From an uncultured Oscillospiraceae bacterium (GTDB lineage: Bacteria; Bacillota; Clostridia; Oscillospirales; Ruminococcaceae): DNA of 6,951 nucleotides. This document shows, one piece after another, positions 1-5,900 of this stretch. The stretch covers positions 1-6,951 of the forward strand of contig USLH01000120.1 of NCBI GenBank assembly GCA_900555435.1, given 5' to 3'. Numbering within the stretch: the first letter of the stretch is position 1; each line of letters opens with the position of its first letter. The notes beneath the pieces are model-generated. The model saw only the letters and a program-made list of their open reading frames with translations, did no database searches and was not told the DNA's origin. The position numbers were made by a program, and so were the translations under genes.

Positions 1-1
1 G

Positions 2-955
2 AAGCAGGTTTACCTCACCCTTTCCGCCTGCTCGATTCCTCTGCTCATCCTGCTGGCTCAAGCGAACGGAAACATTCCGCTCACCCTTCTTTGCCTTTTT
101 TGCCTGACCATTACGCTTTATCAGGTGCCCGGCCTTGTAGACTCTCTGATCGTGCGGCTTAAGAAGGAAAACCCCGGCTTAAATTACGGCCTTCCCCGGG
201 GGACCGGCTCCTTTGTTTTCGCCATTGCCGCCCAGATCATGGGCATGGTTACCGTCCGCTGGGGGCACGGTGCCCGGCTTTATATGGGTGCCGCAGCTGT
301 CGCCTGCAGTATGATCGCCGCCTTTACGATCCACTTGGATCCCGCCGGTGATTCAGAGAAGGGCACAACGAAAAAAGTTCCGGTTTCCGTCCTTTTGAAA
401 AATAAATCGTACCTGATGGTGCTGGGGGTTACTTTTCTTGCCATGACCGGCACCTCCTGTGTCAACACCTACCTCCCCATGCTGGCCACCCGACTGGGCG
501 GCGACTCCGGAACCGTAGGATCCAGTTTGGCATTGGCGGCTCTCTGCGAAGTGCCTGCTATGGTTTTGATGAACAAGATCCTCCAGAAGGTCAAGGCAAA
601 ACGGGTCATTCTGACCGCTTCCTTCTTCTATGTGCTCCGGCTGGCTTTGCATCTGGTGGTGCCGAATGTTTCTTGGCTCATCGGGATCCAGGCACTGCAG
701 GGGCTTTCCTTTGCCGTTCTCTGGCCCGCCTCCATTTATTACATCAACGACATCGTGGAAGACGGGGTCAAATCCACTGCCGTCATGACCTTCTCCTCCG
801 TTGGGCTGGGCATCAGCAACATCTTCGGAGCAGCACTGGGTTCTGTTCTGCTTCCCATTGTAGGTGTCTACGGCATCTTCGCCGTTTGCACGGGATTAAC
901 GATACTGGGACTTCTCCTTGCTCTTCTGGGGTTTGCGAAAAAATGGTGGATCTGA
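2..955 (+). CDS. MFS transporter, MFS_1-like family, C-terminal part (5' end outside window)
   Basis: The frame is open from base 2 to the TGA at 953-955, giving 317 residues. A full MFS protein has about 400, so roughly the first two helices are missing. About ten hydrophobic helices can be read. The segment YGLPRGTGSFVFAIAA matches the family's conserved loop and helix 5 (usual form YGxxRxxGSxGFA), typical of MFS_1-like / phenylpropionate permease-type carriers. A charged linker (DPAGDSEKGTTKKVP) sits where the central cytoplasmic loop joins the two six-helix halves. Such carriers are inner-membrane secondary transporters, usually proton symporters. The substrate cannot be told from this fragment. 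A GTG at 125 is internal, because conserved helix sequence continues upstream of it. No clear intrinsic terminator with a T-run follows the stop; repeats begin 2 nt after it. Family assignment is fairly sure, function is not. Confidence 0.85.
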   Translation, partial: KQVYLTLSACSIPLLILLAQANGNIPLTLLCLFCLTITLYQVPGLVDSLIVRLKKENPGLNYGLPRGTGSFVFAIAAQIMGMVTVRWGHGARLYMGAAAVACSMIAAFTIHLDPAGDSEKGTTKKVPVSVLLKNKSYLMVLGVTFLAMTGTSCVNTYLPMLATRLGGDSGTVGSSLALAALCEVPAMVLMNKILQKVKAKRVILTASFFYVLRLALHLVVPNVSWLIGIQALQGLSFAVLWPASIYYINDIVEDGVKSTAVMTFSSVGLGISNIFGAALGSVLLPIVGVYGIFAVCTGLTILGLLLALLGFAKKWWI

Positions 956-956
956 A

Positions 957-1008
957 TGTGACGGTTTCGTGAAAAGCTCCGTCACGCAACTGTCACCTAC
1001 TTTTCACG
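957..1008. promoter_or_regulatory. Putative operator: 11-bp-phased TCAC half-sites in two opposed arrays
   Basis: On the + strand TCAC occurs at 982, 993 and 1004, exactly 11 bp apart. On the - strand the same half-site (GTGA on +) occurs at 958 and 969, also 11 bp apart. The - strand box TCACGAAACCGTCACA (972 to 957) matches the + strand box TCACGCAACTGTCACC (982-997) at 13 of 16 positions. The array ends about 10 bp upstream of the -35 element of the ABC operon. Direct repeats one helical turn apart are typical of OmpR/PhoB-type response-regulator operators, and CTGTCA resembles the Gram-negative Pho-box half-site. The regulator itself is not in this window, so its identity is inference. 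Confidence 0.5.
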
Positions 1009-1017
1009 GGAGACCGG

Positions 1018-1046
1018 TTGCACTTTGGGGCTTTCTATGCTATAAT
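1018..1046 (+). promoter_or_regulatory. Extended -10 sigma-A promoter for the ABC operon
   Basis: A TTGCAC -35 element at 1018-1023 is separated by 17 bp from a perfect TATAAT -10 element at 1041-1046. TG at 1038-1039 gives the extended -10 form TGnTATAAT. Transcription would start near 1052-1054, leaving a leader of about 120 nt before the ATPase ATG. The -35 element matches consensus best in its first three bases, so an upstream activator at the phased repeats is plausible. ATGCT/AGCAT (1037-1041 and 1053-1057) flank the -10 as a short inverted repeat of uncertain meaning. Confidence 0.85.
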
Positions 1047-1108
1047 AAGCTAAGCATCCTTGGTTTTTGGTCATTTTTTATAGGCCGCTTGAAAAAATCG
1101 GTGCGATT

Positions 1109-1140
1109 CGGCAAACTGCGGATCTCCGCATTGCCGTTTT
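1109..1140 (+). terminator. Terminator-like hairpin in the 5' leader (possible attenuator)
   Basis: CGGCAA (1109-1114) pairs perfectly with TTGCCG (1131-1136). Inside it, after a 2-nt AC bulge, TGCGG (1117-1121) pairs with CCGCA (1126-1130) around a 4-nt loop. Four Ts follow at once (1137-1140), then GATA. The hairpin lies downstream of the promoter and upstream of the ATPase ribosome binding site, so it would sit in the leader RNA. The short T-run suggests partial termination, attenuation or a 5' stabilising hairpin rather than full termination. CGGTGCG (1099-1105) could pair with CGCATTG (1127-1133) through two G-U pairs as a competing structure. Confidence 0.5.
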
Positions 1141-1174
1141 GATACATTACACACTAAGGAATGGAGTTTTTGGA

Positions 1175-2134
1175 ATGATCGAGGTAAAAGACCTCACCAA
1201 AGTTTACGGAAATAAGCATGCTGTTGACGGCATCAGCTTCACCGTAAATGAGGGTGAAATTCTGGGCTTCTTAGGGCCCAACGGCGCTGGTAAATCGACG
1301 ACGATGAATATCCTCACCGGATACATCTCCTCCACCTCCGGCACAGCAAAGGTCGCAGGATTTGACATCCTGGAAGACCCCATCGAAGCGAAGAAGCACA
1401 TCGGCTATCTTCCCGAACACCCGCCCTTGTATCTGGATATGACGGTGCAGGCCTATCTGGAGTTCTGCTACCATCTGAAAAAAGCACGGCAGCCCATGAA
1501 GGCACACTTGGATGACATTTGCGCCCGAGTCCGCATCACCGATGTCCGCAACCGGATCATCAAGAACCTGTCCAAAGGTTATCGGCAGCGTGTGGGATTG
1601 GCTCAGGCTTTGATCGGAAATCCGGAGGTCCTGATTCTGGACGAGCCTACCGTCGGTCTTGACCCCAAGCAGATCATTGAGATCCGCAATCTGATCAAAA
1701 CGCTGGGAAAACGGCACACCGTTATCCTCTCCTCCCACATTCTTCCCGAAGTGCAGGCCGTCTGCGACCGGGTCATCGTAATCAACAAAGGAAAGATCGT
1801 GGCCGACGATACTGAGGAAAACCTCTCCCATAACCTGTCCAATGATTTCCGCTATATTGCCCGGATCGAAGGGCCGGAAGACGAGGTTACGAAGATCCTC
1901 ACCAGCATTTCCGGCATGAAAGAAGTGGACTCTTACGGCCAGAAGGAAAACGGCGTGTTCGAGTACTCTCTGGAAGCAGAACCCGGCACCGATATCCGTC
2001 GGGAACTCTTCAACCGCCTTGCAGACCGCAATTACCCTCTGCTGGGCTTAAAGACCACCGAACTGACTCTGGAAGACATCTTCCTCCGTCTCACGTCCGA
2101 TGGCTCCAATCTTACTGACGGAGGTGCCAACTGA
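1175..2134 (+). CDS. ABC transporter ATP-binding protein, GldA-like (ABC-2 class)
   Basis: This is the cytoplasmic ATPase expected to drive the permease encoded next to it. The 319-residue protein carries the full ABC set: Walker A GPNGAGKST (34-42), signature LSKGYRQRVG (132-141), Walker B VLILDEP (152-158), D-loop GLDP (161-164) and H-loop His188. The Q-loop position holds Glu81 in the segment IGYLPEHPPLY, as is common in GldA/CcmA-like ATPases. A C-terminal domain of about 100 residues (220-319) ending in LTLEDIFLRLT is typical of ABC-2 exporter-type ATPases. The ATG at 1175 is chosen because MIEVKDLTKVYG is the canonical family start and GGAG at 1163-1166 lies 8 nt upstream; the frame stays open further upstream only through the leader. 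The stop overlaps the permease start (TGATG). The family is certain; the substrate is unknown. Confidence 0.95.
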   Translation: MIEVKDLTKVYGNKHAVDGISFTVNEGEILGFLGPNGAGKSTTMNILTGYISSTSGTAKVAGFDILEDPIEAKKHIGYLPEHPPLYLDMTVQAYLEFCYHLKKARQPMKAHLDDICARVRITDVRNRIIKNLSKGYRQRVGLAQALIGNPEVLILDEPTVGLDPKQIIEIRNLIKTLGKRHTVILSSHILPEVQAVCDRVIVINKGKIVADDTEENLSHNLSNDFRYIARIEGPEDEVTKILTSISGMKEVDSYGQKENGVFEYSLEAEPGTDIRRELFNRLADRNYPLLGLKTTELTLEDIFLRLTSDGSNLTDGGAN

Positions 2135-2841
2135 TGCTTGCAGTTCTCAGACGCGAAATGTCCAACTATTTCACTTCCCCCATCGGCTATATTTTCTTAG
2201 CCGTGTTCTACTTCTTCTCCGGTATGTTCTTTACCTCTGTCCTTGCTTATAACAGCACCGACATCACCAACGTATTCAGCAGCCTCTTTACGGTTTTGAT
2301 CTTCATCATTCCTCTGCTGACCATGCGCTCCATGAGTGAAGAGAAAAAGCAGAAAACCGATCAGCTCCTCCTGACCTCTCCCGTCAAGCTGGGCGGTCTG
2401 GTTTTCGGCAAATTTTTGGCTGCATTTTTTATGTACTGCATCGCTCTTGCCATCACGGTGATCTATTCCATCGTTCTGGCCGCTTTTGAGGCTCCGGAAT
2501 GGTCCATAGTCATCGGCAACATCTTCGGTGCTCTGCTTCTGGGGGCAGCACTGATCGCCGTCGGTGTGTTCATCTCTTCCCTCACTGAGAATCAGCTCAT
2601 TGCCGCCATCGGCAGCTTCGCCGTTATGATGTTCATCATGCTGATTGATAATTTTGCTTCCCTGATTCCTGAACGGCTCAGCTTCCTCTCAACGTTTCTT
2701 ACCAGCATCTCCTTCATGACCCGTTATTCGGATTTTGTCAGCGGTATCCTCAATTTCGCCAATGTTCTCTTCTTCCTGAGCGTTGCGGTGATCTTCAACT
2801 TCCTCACCGTCCGTGTTCTGGAAAAGAAACGTTGGAGCTGA
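2134..2841 (+). CDS. ABC-2 type permease, GldF-like
   Basis: This 235-residue integral membrane protein should form the transmembrane part of the ABC complex with the ATPase just upstream. Six hydrophobic segments are visible at about 18-37, 45-64, 96-118, 127-150, 154-174 and 205-226. Between helices 2 and 3 lies the diagnostic cytoplasmic stretch LTMRSMSEEKKQKTDQLLL (62-80), followed by TSPV, which marks the GldF / ABC-2 permease group. The short N-terminus (LRREMSNYFTSPIGYIF) is also typical, and the length matches the family. The ATG overlaps the ATPase stop by one base, and GGAGG at 2120-2124 lies 9 nt upstream, so translation is probably coupled. The C-terminus VRVLEKKRWS is a normal basic tail. 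No second permease gene follows, so the transporter may be a homodimer. The transported substrate is not evident. Confidence 0.92.
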   Translation: MLAVLRREMSNYFTSPIGYIFLAVFYFFSGMFFTSVLAYNSTDITNVFSSLFTVLIFIIPLLTMRSMSEEKKQKTDQLLLTSPVKLGGLVFGKFLAAFFMYCIALAITVIYSIVLAAFEAPEWSIVIGNIFGALLLGAALIAVGVFISSLTENQLIAAIGSFAVMMFIMLIDNFASLIPERLSFLSTFLTSISFMTRYSDFVSGILNFANVLFFLSVAVIFNFLTVRVLEKKRWS

Positions 2842-2885
2842 TGGAACGCCCTTTCAAAAAACAGATCAAGGAGACTAAATCATGA
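2841..2885 (+). CDS. Possible 14-residue bridging ORF
   Basis: The ATG overlaps the permease stop (TGATG) and the TGA overlaps the ATG of the next gene (ATGA), so the ORF fills the gap between the two genes exactly. It encodes MERPFKKQIKETKS, which is short, basic and hydrophilic. GGAG at 2834-2837 is only 3 nt from its ATG, which is closer than usual; reinitiation after the permease stop would be the likelier route. It may only carry ribosomes across to the GldG-like gene, or it may be chance. No homologous family is recognised. Confidence 0.2.
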   Translation: MERPFKKQIKETKS

Positions 2886-4351
2886 AAAATATTTTTAAGG
2901 ACCGGCGCTTCAAACACGGCTCCCTTGCTACGGTAATGACCATTGGCATGGTCGCAGTCGTGGTGCTGGTCAACATCATCTTTGGAATGCTGGCGGATCG
3001 GTTCCCCATGGATGTGGACTTGACCAGCGACAAGATCTTTGAGGTTTCGGACCAGACTGTCAATTACCTGAAAGACCTGAAGCAAGAAGTAACGGTCACC
3101 GTTCTGGCCAAAGAAGACGAGTTTTCCGGAAACAACACCTATTACAATCAGGCAAACGAAGTCATTCAGAAATATGCCAAATACTCCTCCAATATCACCA
3201 TTGAGTATCTGGATCTTTATTCCAATCCTGAGATCGCTCAGAAATATCCCAAGGAGACCCTTTACACGGGCTATATCATTGTAGCTTGCGGCGATCGTTA
3301 TCAGGTTCTGACCGCATACGATCTCTTTAACACCAAAACGGATTCTTCTTCTGGCAGCACTTACATCACTTCTTCCCGTGCGGAAGAAGCCATGACCAGT
3401 GCGATCATGAACGTCACAAATGCCAATCCTCCCACAGTTGCCGTCCTGACCGGATACGGTGTATCGGATGTTTCCGCTTACACCAGCACGCTGGAGACCA
3501 ACGGTTATGTGGTAAACGAAGTCGATCTTCTGACCGGCGAGATTGGCGAAGATGTAGATCTGGTCATTCTGGCTGCTCCTCAGACGGATCTGTCCGATGA
3601 GGTGCTCAAGAAGCTGGACACCTACTTGGACAACAACGGCCGCTTCGGCAAAAACCTTCTTTACTTCGCCAGCGCCACTCAGCCTCAACTTCCCAATCTG
3701 GAAGAGTTTTTAGCCGAATGGGGCATCGTAGTCAATGATGGCTACGTTGTTGAAACGGACTCCTCCAAAACTTACGTCATGGGTCCCACCTACACCATCC
3801 AGCAGTACGAGGATAAAGCCTATACCGAGAAGCTCAGCTCCACCGATTACCCTGTCCTGATGGTTCTTGCAAAGACCTTCAGCAACGCCTTTGGTGAAAG
3901 CGGCTCCGCTTCTAACCGTACAACCAGTGTTCTTTTAAAGACCTATGACAGCGCCGCTTTGGTTCCTTCCAGCGCCGCCTCTGACGACAGCTGGTCCTTG
4001 ACTGATGCGGAAAAGGGCTCTTACACCACGGCAATGGTCGGCTCCCGTCTGAAATACGACGGAACTACTCCCCTCACCTCCCGGGTCATCGCTTTCGGTT
4101 CTGTGGAATCTGTAGCAAATGCATTCCTGACCTATACCGCTGTAAACAATGGCGATTACATGGTTAATGTCGCCAATACCGTTTGCGGCAAGGACGACGG
4201 CATTTCCATCGTATCTAAAACTGTAGGCGCCAAAAACTTAGGCATCACTGAAAAGCAGAGCACCGTCATCGGCGGCTTCTTCCAGTTCGTCGTTCCGATC
4301 CTCGTTCTGATCGTAGGCGCTGTGATCTGGCTTCGCAGGAGGAATCGGTAA
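2882..4351 (+). CDS. GldG-like ABC transporter auxiliary protein (ABC_transp_aux domain)
   Basis: This 489-residue protein is predicted to be anchored at both ends, with most of its chain outside the membrane. A basic N-terminus (KDRRFKHG) precedes a helix at about 17-37, and a second helix at about 463-484 is followed by LRRRNR. The family-like segment DLTSDKIFEVSDQT (46-59) follows the first helix, and RAEEAMTSAIMNVTN (166-180) matches the helix seen before the second Rossmann-like half. VAVLTGYG (187-194) and the LVILAAPQTDLS region (227-238) fit the GATase-like fold of GldG / ABC_transp_aux proteins. It is separate from the permease, not fused to it. AAGGAG at 2868-2873 lies 8 nt before the ATG, an excellent ribosome site. 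In Bacteroidetes, GldG works with GldA and GldF; the same partnership is inferred here, but no gliding role is implied. Confidence 0.85.
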   Translation: MKNIFKDRRFKHGSLATVMTIGMVAVVVLVNIIFGMLADRFPMDVDLTSDKIFEVSDQTVNYLKDLKQEVTVTVLAKEDEFSGNNTYYNQANEVIQKYAKYSSNITIEYLDLYSNPEIAQKYPKETLYTGYIIVACGDRYQVLTAYDLFNTKTDSSSGSTYITSSRAEEAMTSAIMNVTNANPPTVAVLTGYGVSDVSAYTSTLETNGYVVNEVDLLTGEIGEDVDLVILAAPQTDLSDEVLKKLDTYLDNNGRFGKNLLYFASATQPQLPNLEEFLAEWGIVVNDGYVVETDSSKTYVMGPTYTIQQYEDKAYTEKLSSTDYPVLMVLAKTFSNAFGESGSASNRTTSVLLKTYDSAALVPSSAASDDSWSLTDAEKGSYTTAMVGSRLKYDGTTPLTSRVIAFGSVESVANAFLTYTAVNNGDYMVNVANTVCGKDDGISIVSKTVGAKNLGITEKQSTVIGGFFQFVVPILVLIVGAVIWLRRRNR

Positions 4352-4353
4352 CC

Positions 4354-5832
4354 GTGAACAAGAAAATTCGCAATTTAATCATTGGCGGCGTCGTTTTAGT
4401 TCTTCTGATCGGCGTCCTGCTGCTTCTCAAGTTCCTGCCGCAGGGCGGGACTGAGGAGGAAGGCTCTTCCTCTTCGGAATCCTCTTACGTCTCTACCGCT
4501 GTCCAGCTGTTCAGCAAGGATAAGGACGAGATTGCTTCGATCCAAGTCGAGAATGAGACCAACGGTTACACCATCCTCCGCCAAGCGGAAGGGGTGTACA
4601 CCATTGAAGATCTGGAGGACTTCGATCAGTTGACCGACAAATATTCCTCCATTGTCAGCACCTACGCAAACGTTTCTGCTACCCGTCTGGTAGAAGAGAA
4701 TCCTTCGGATCTTTCCAAATACGGTCTGAAATCCCCCTCTACTACGGTCACCGTCACTTATAAGGACGGCTCCAAAAACGTGATCTATGCAGGTGACGCT
4801 CTTCCCACCGGCGATGGACGCTATGTGCTTGTTAATGACGATCCTTCTGTCTATTCTCTGGGCCCTACCACCAGCTCTCCCATGGATTATACCGAACTGT
4901 CCTTCGTGAACACCACGGTGATCGAAGCATGGACGGCTCCCGCTGACGAAGACGGAAGCTCCTCCTCCCGCACGGAGCCTGACATCAAACGTCTGAACAT
5001 TGTAGGCGGTTCCCTTACGGAAAAGCTGGGCGAAACACCTCTGACCATCGTTATGAGCGACTACAACGAGGATATGGAGGGCTACGGCCTCAGCGGTTCC
5101 ACTTGGAAGATCATCAGCCCGGTCAATGCTTCTCTCCACAATGAAAACACCTCGGCCCTTCGGGATGCCGTCACTAACGGAGTAACTGCTACCAGCGTGG
5201 CTGCCATCAATCCCACTGCTGAACAACTGACGGAGTTCGGCTTCGATGAGCCTTATGCTAAGGTGGAATTTACCCGTGACAACGATGATTTTGCCTTAAC
5301 AGTCGGCTCTGCTGCAGACGGTTCTTCCCACTATGTGATGTTGGACGGCCGAAACGTGGTTTATGTGGTGTCGGATGACTCCATCCCCTGGATCAGTGTG
5401 GACATCAATAAGGTCTTCTCCTCCTTGATGGTTCTCCCCTACATCGACAAGATCGCCGAGGTAGAAGTCACCATCAATGGAAAGACCTACCTCTTTGAAG
5501 AAGAGGGCGAAGAAGACGATCTGACTGCGACGGTCAACGGACAGGATATTACACTGGACAATTACCGTAAAATGTACCAGTTCTTCCTCTCGGCTCCTGC
5601 CGAAGAGCTCAACTATACGCAGGAAACCGGCCCGGAGATCGCACGGATCACTTATCGCTACCGGGATACCGACAAGGAAGACATCATCCGCTTCTTGAAG
5701 GTCAGCGACCGCCGCTGTGTTCTTTCCGTCAATGGCGACGAATCCTTCCTGACCCGGACGGTATACCTCGATCGCCTGCAATCCAACTTGGATCTGATCC
5801 TGCAGGATCAGACTCCGGATCTGGATTACTAA
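4354..5832 (+). CDS. DUF4340 domain protein, membrane-anchored, partner of the GldAFG-like ABC system
   Basis: This 492-residue protein has one N-terminal membrane helix (about 8-27), then a Glu/Ser-rich linker (GGTEEEGSSSSESS, 31-44) and a large extracytoplasmic part. Two similar units are visible: DLSKYGLKSP with a following beta-rich stretch (119-170), and QLTEFGFDEP with a similar continuation ending in YVVSDDSIPWI (291-347). This repeat is typical of DUF4340 proteins. A second low-complexity stretch (PADEDGSSSSRTEPD, 196-210) and an acidic loop (EEEGEEDD, 382-389) separate the parts. The start is GTG at 4354: AGGAGG at 4337-4342 lies 11 nt upstream and it gives the natural basic residues before the helix. 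It begins 2 nt after the GldG-like stop, so it belongs to the same operon. Its role is unknown; DUF4340 genes commonly sit beside GldG-like genes. Confidence 0.85.
   Translation: MNKKIRNLIIGGVVLVLLIGVLLLLKFLPQGGTEEEGSSSSESSYVSTAVQLFSKDKDEIASIQVENETNGYTILRQAEGVYTIEDLEDFDQLTDKYSSIVSTYANVSATRLVEENPSDLSKYGLKSPSTTVTVTYKDGSKNVIYAGDALPTGDGRYVLVNDDPSVYSLGPTTSSPMDYTELSFVNTTVIEAWTAPADEDGSSSSRTEPDIKRLNIVGGSLTEKLGETPLTIVMSDYNEDMEGYGLSGSTWKIISPVNASLHNENTSALRDAVTNGVTATSVAAINPTAEQLTEFGFDEPYAKVEFTRDNDDFALTVGSAADGSSHYVMLDGRNVVYVVSDDSIPWISVDINKVFSSLMVLPYIDKIAEVEVTINGKTYLFEEEGEEDDLTATVNGQDITLDNYRKMYQFFLSAPAEELNYTQETGPEIARITYRYRDTDKEDIIRFLKVSDRRCVLSVNGDESFLTRTVYLDRLQSNLDLILQDQTPDLDY
5793..5812. repeat. 20-bp perfect palindrome at the 3' end of the DUF4340 gene
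   Basis: TCTGATCCTG (5793-5802) is followed at once by its exact reverse complement (5803-5812), centred on CTGCAG. It lies inside the coding sequence (encoding residues in LILQDQ), about 25 nt before the operon terminator stem. As RNA it could form an 8-bp stem with a 4-nt loop. An overlapping dyad GGATCTGATCC (5790-5800) adds alternatives. It could be a protein-binding site, an extra 3'-end hairpin, or chance in GATC-rich codons. Confidence 0.4.
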
Positions 5833-5837
5833 AACTC

Positions 5838-5869
5838 AAAAGGGAGCGGATCGCACCGCTCCCTTTTTT
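5838..5869 (+). terminator. Intrinsic terminator of the ABC operon
   Basis: GGGAGCGG (5842-5849) pairs perfectly with CCGCTCCC (5856-5863) around the 6-nt loop ATCGCA, followed by six Ts (5864-5869). Four As before the stem (5838-5841) extend the pairing with the T-run and could let it act on the opposite strand too. It begins 6 nt after the DUF4340 stop codon and closes the four-gene operon. Confidence 0.95.
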
Positions 5870-5885
5870 CGTGACTAATTTATGA

Positions 5886-5892
5886 AAGGCGG
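5886..5892 (+). promoter_or_regulatory. Ribosome binding site that points to an ATT start for tex
   Basis: AAGGCGG differs from the ideal AAGGAGG by one base and lies 8 nt before ATT at 5901. The only nearby ATG (5882) is upstream of this site, is in another frame and stops at 5903-5905 after seven codons. An in-frame stop (TGA 5883-5885) closes the tex frame upstream, so the start must lie between 5886 and the conserved NILEKL segment. Confidence 0.65.
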
Positions 5893-5900
5893 GATTTCTC

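Noticed and set aside
1067..1174. Upstream extension of the ABC ATPase to an ATG at 1067
   Set aside because: The extra 36 residues are the translated leader containing the hairpin and show no family similarity; the canonical start MIEVKDLTKVYG with GGAG 8 nt upstream is at 1175.
1415..1417. Glu81 in place of Gln at the Q-loop of the ATPase, as a possible defect
   Set aside because: GYLPE is a common form in GldA/CcmA-like ABC-2 ATPases, so it is not a sign of inactivation.
1271..1831. Open frame of 186 codons on the - strand
   Set aside because: Antisense to the ABC ATPase with all its catalytic motifs on the + strand; no domain and no start signals.
2804..3688. Long open frame of 294 codons on the - strand
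   Set aside because: It lies antisense to the well-supported permease end and GldG-like gene, has no recognisable domain or ribosome site, and its openness is explained by the codon use of the + strand gene.
4396..5226. Open frame of 276 codons on the - strand
   Set aside because: Antisense shadow of the DUF4340 gene; the translation shows no family motifs and a Gly/Arg/Val-rich composition typical of reverse-frame artefacts.
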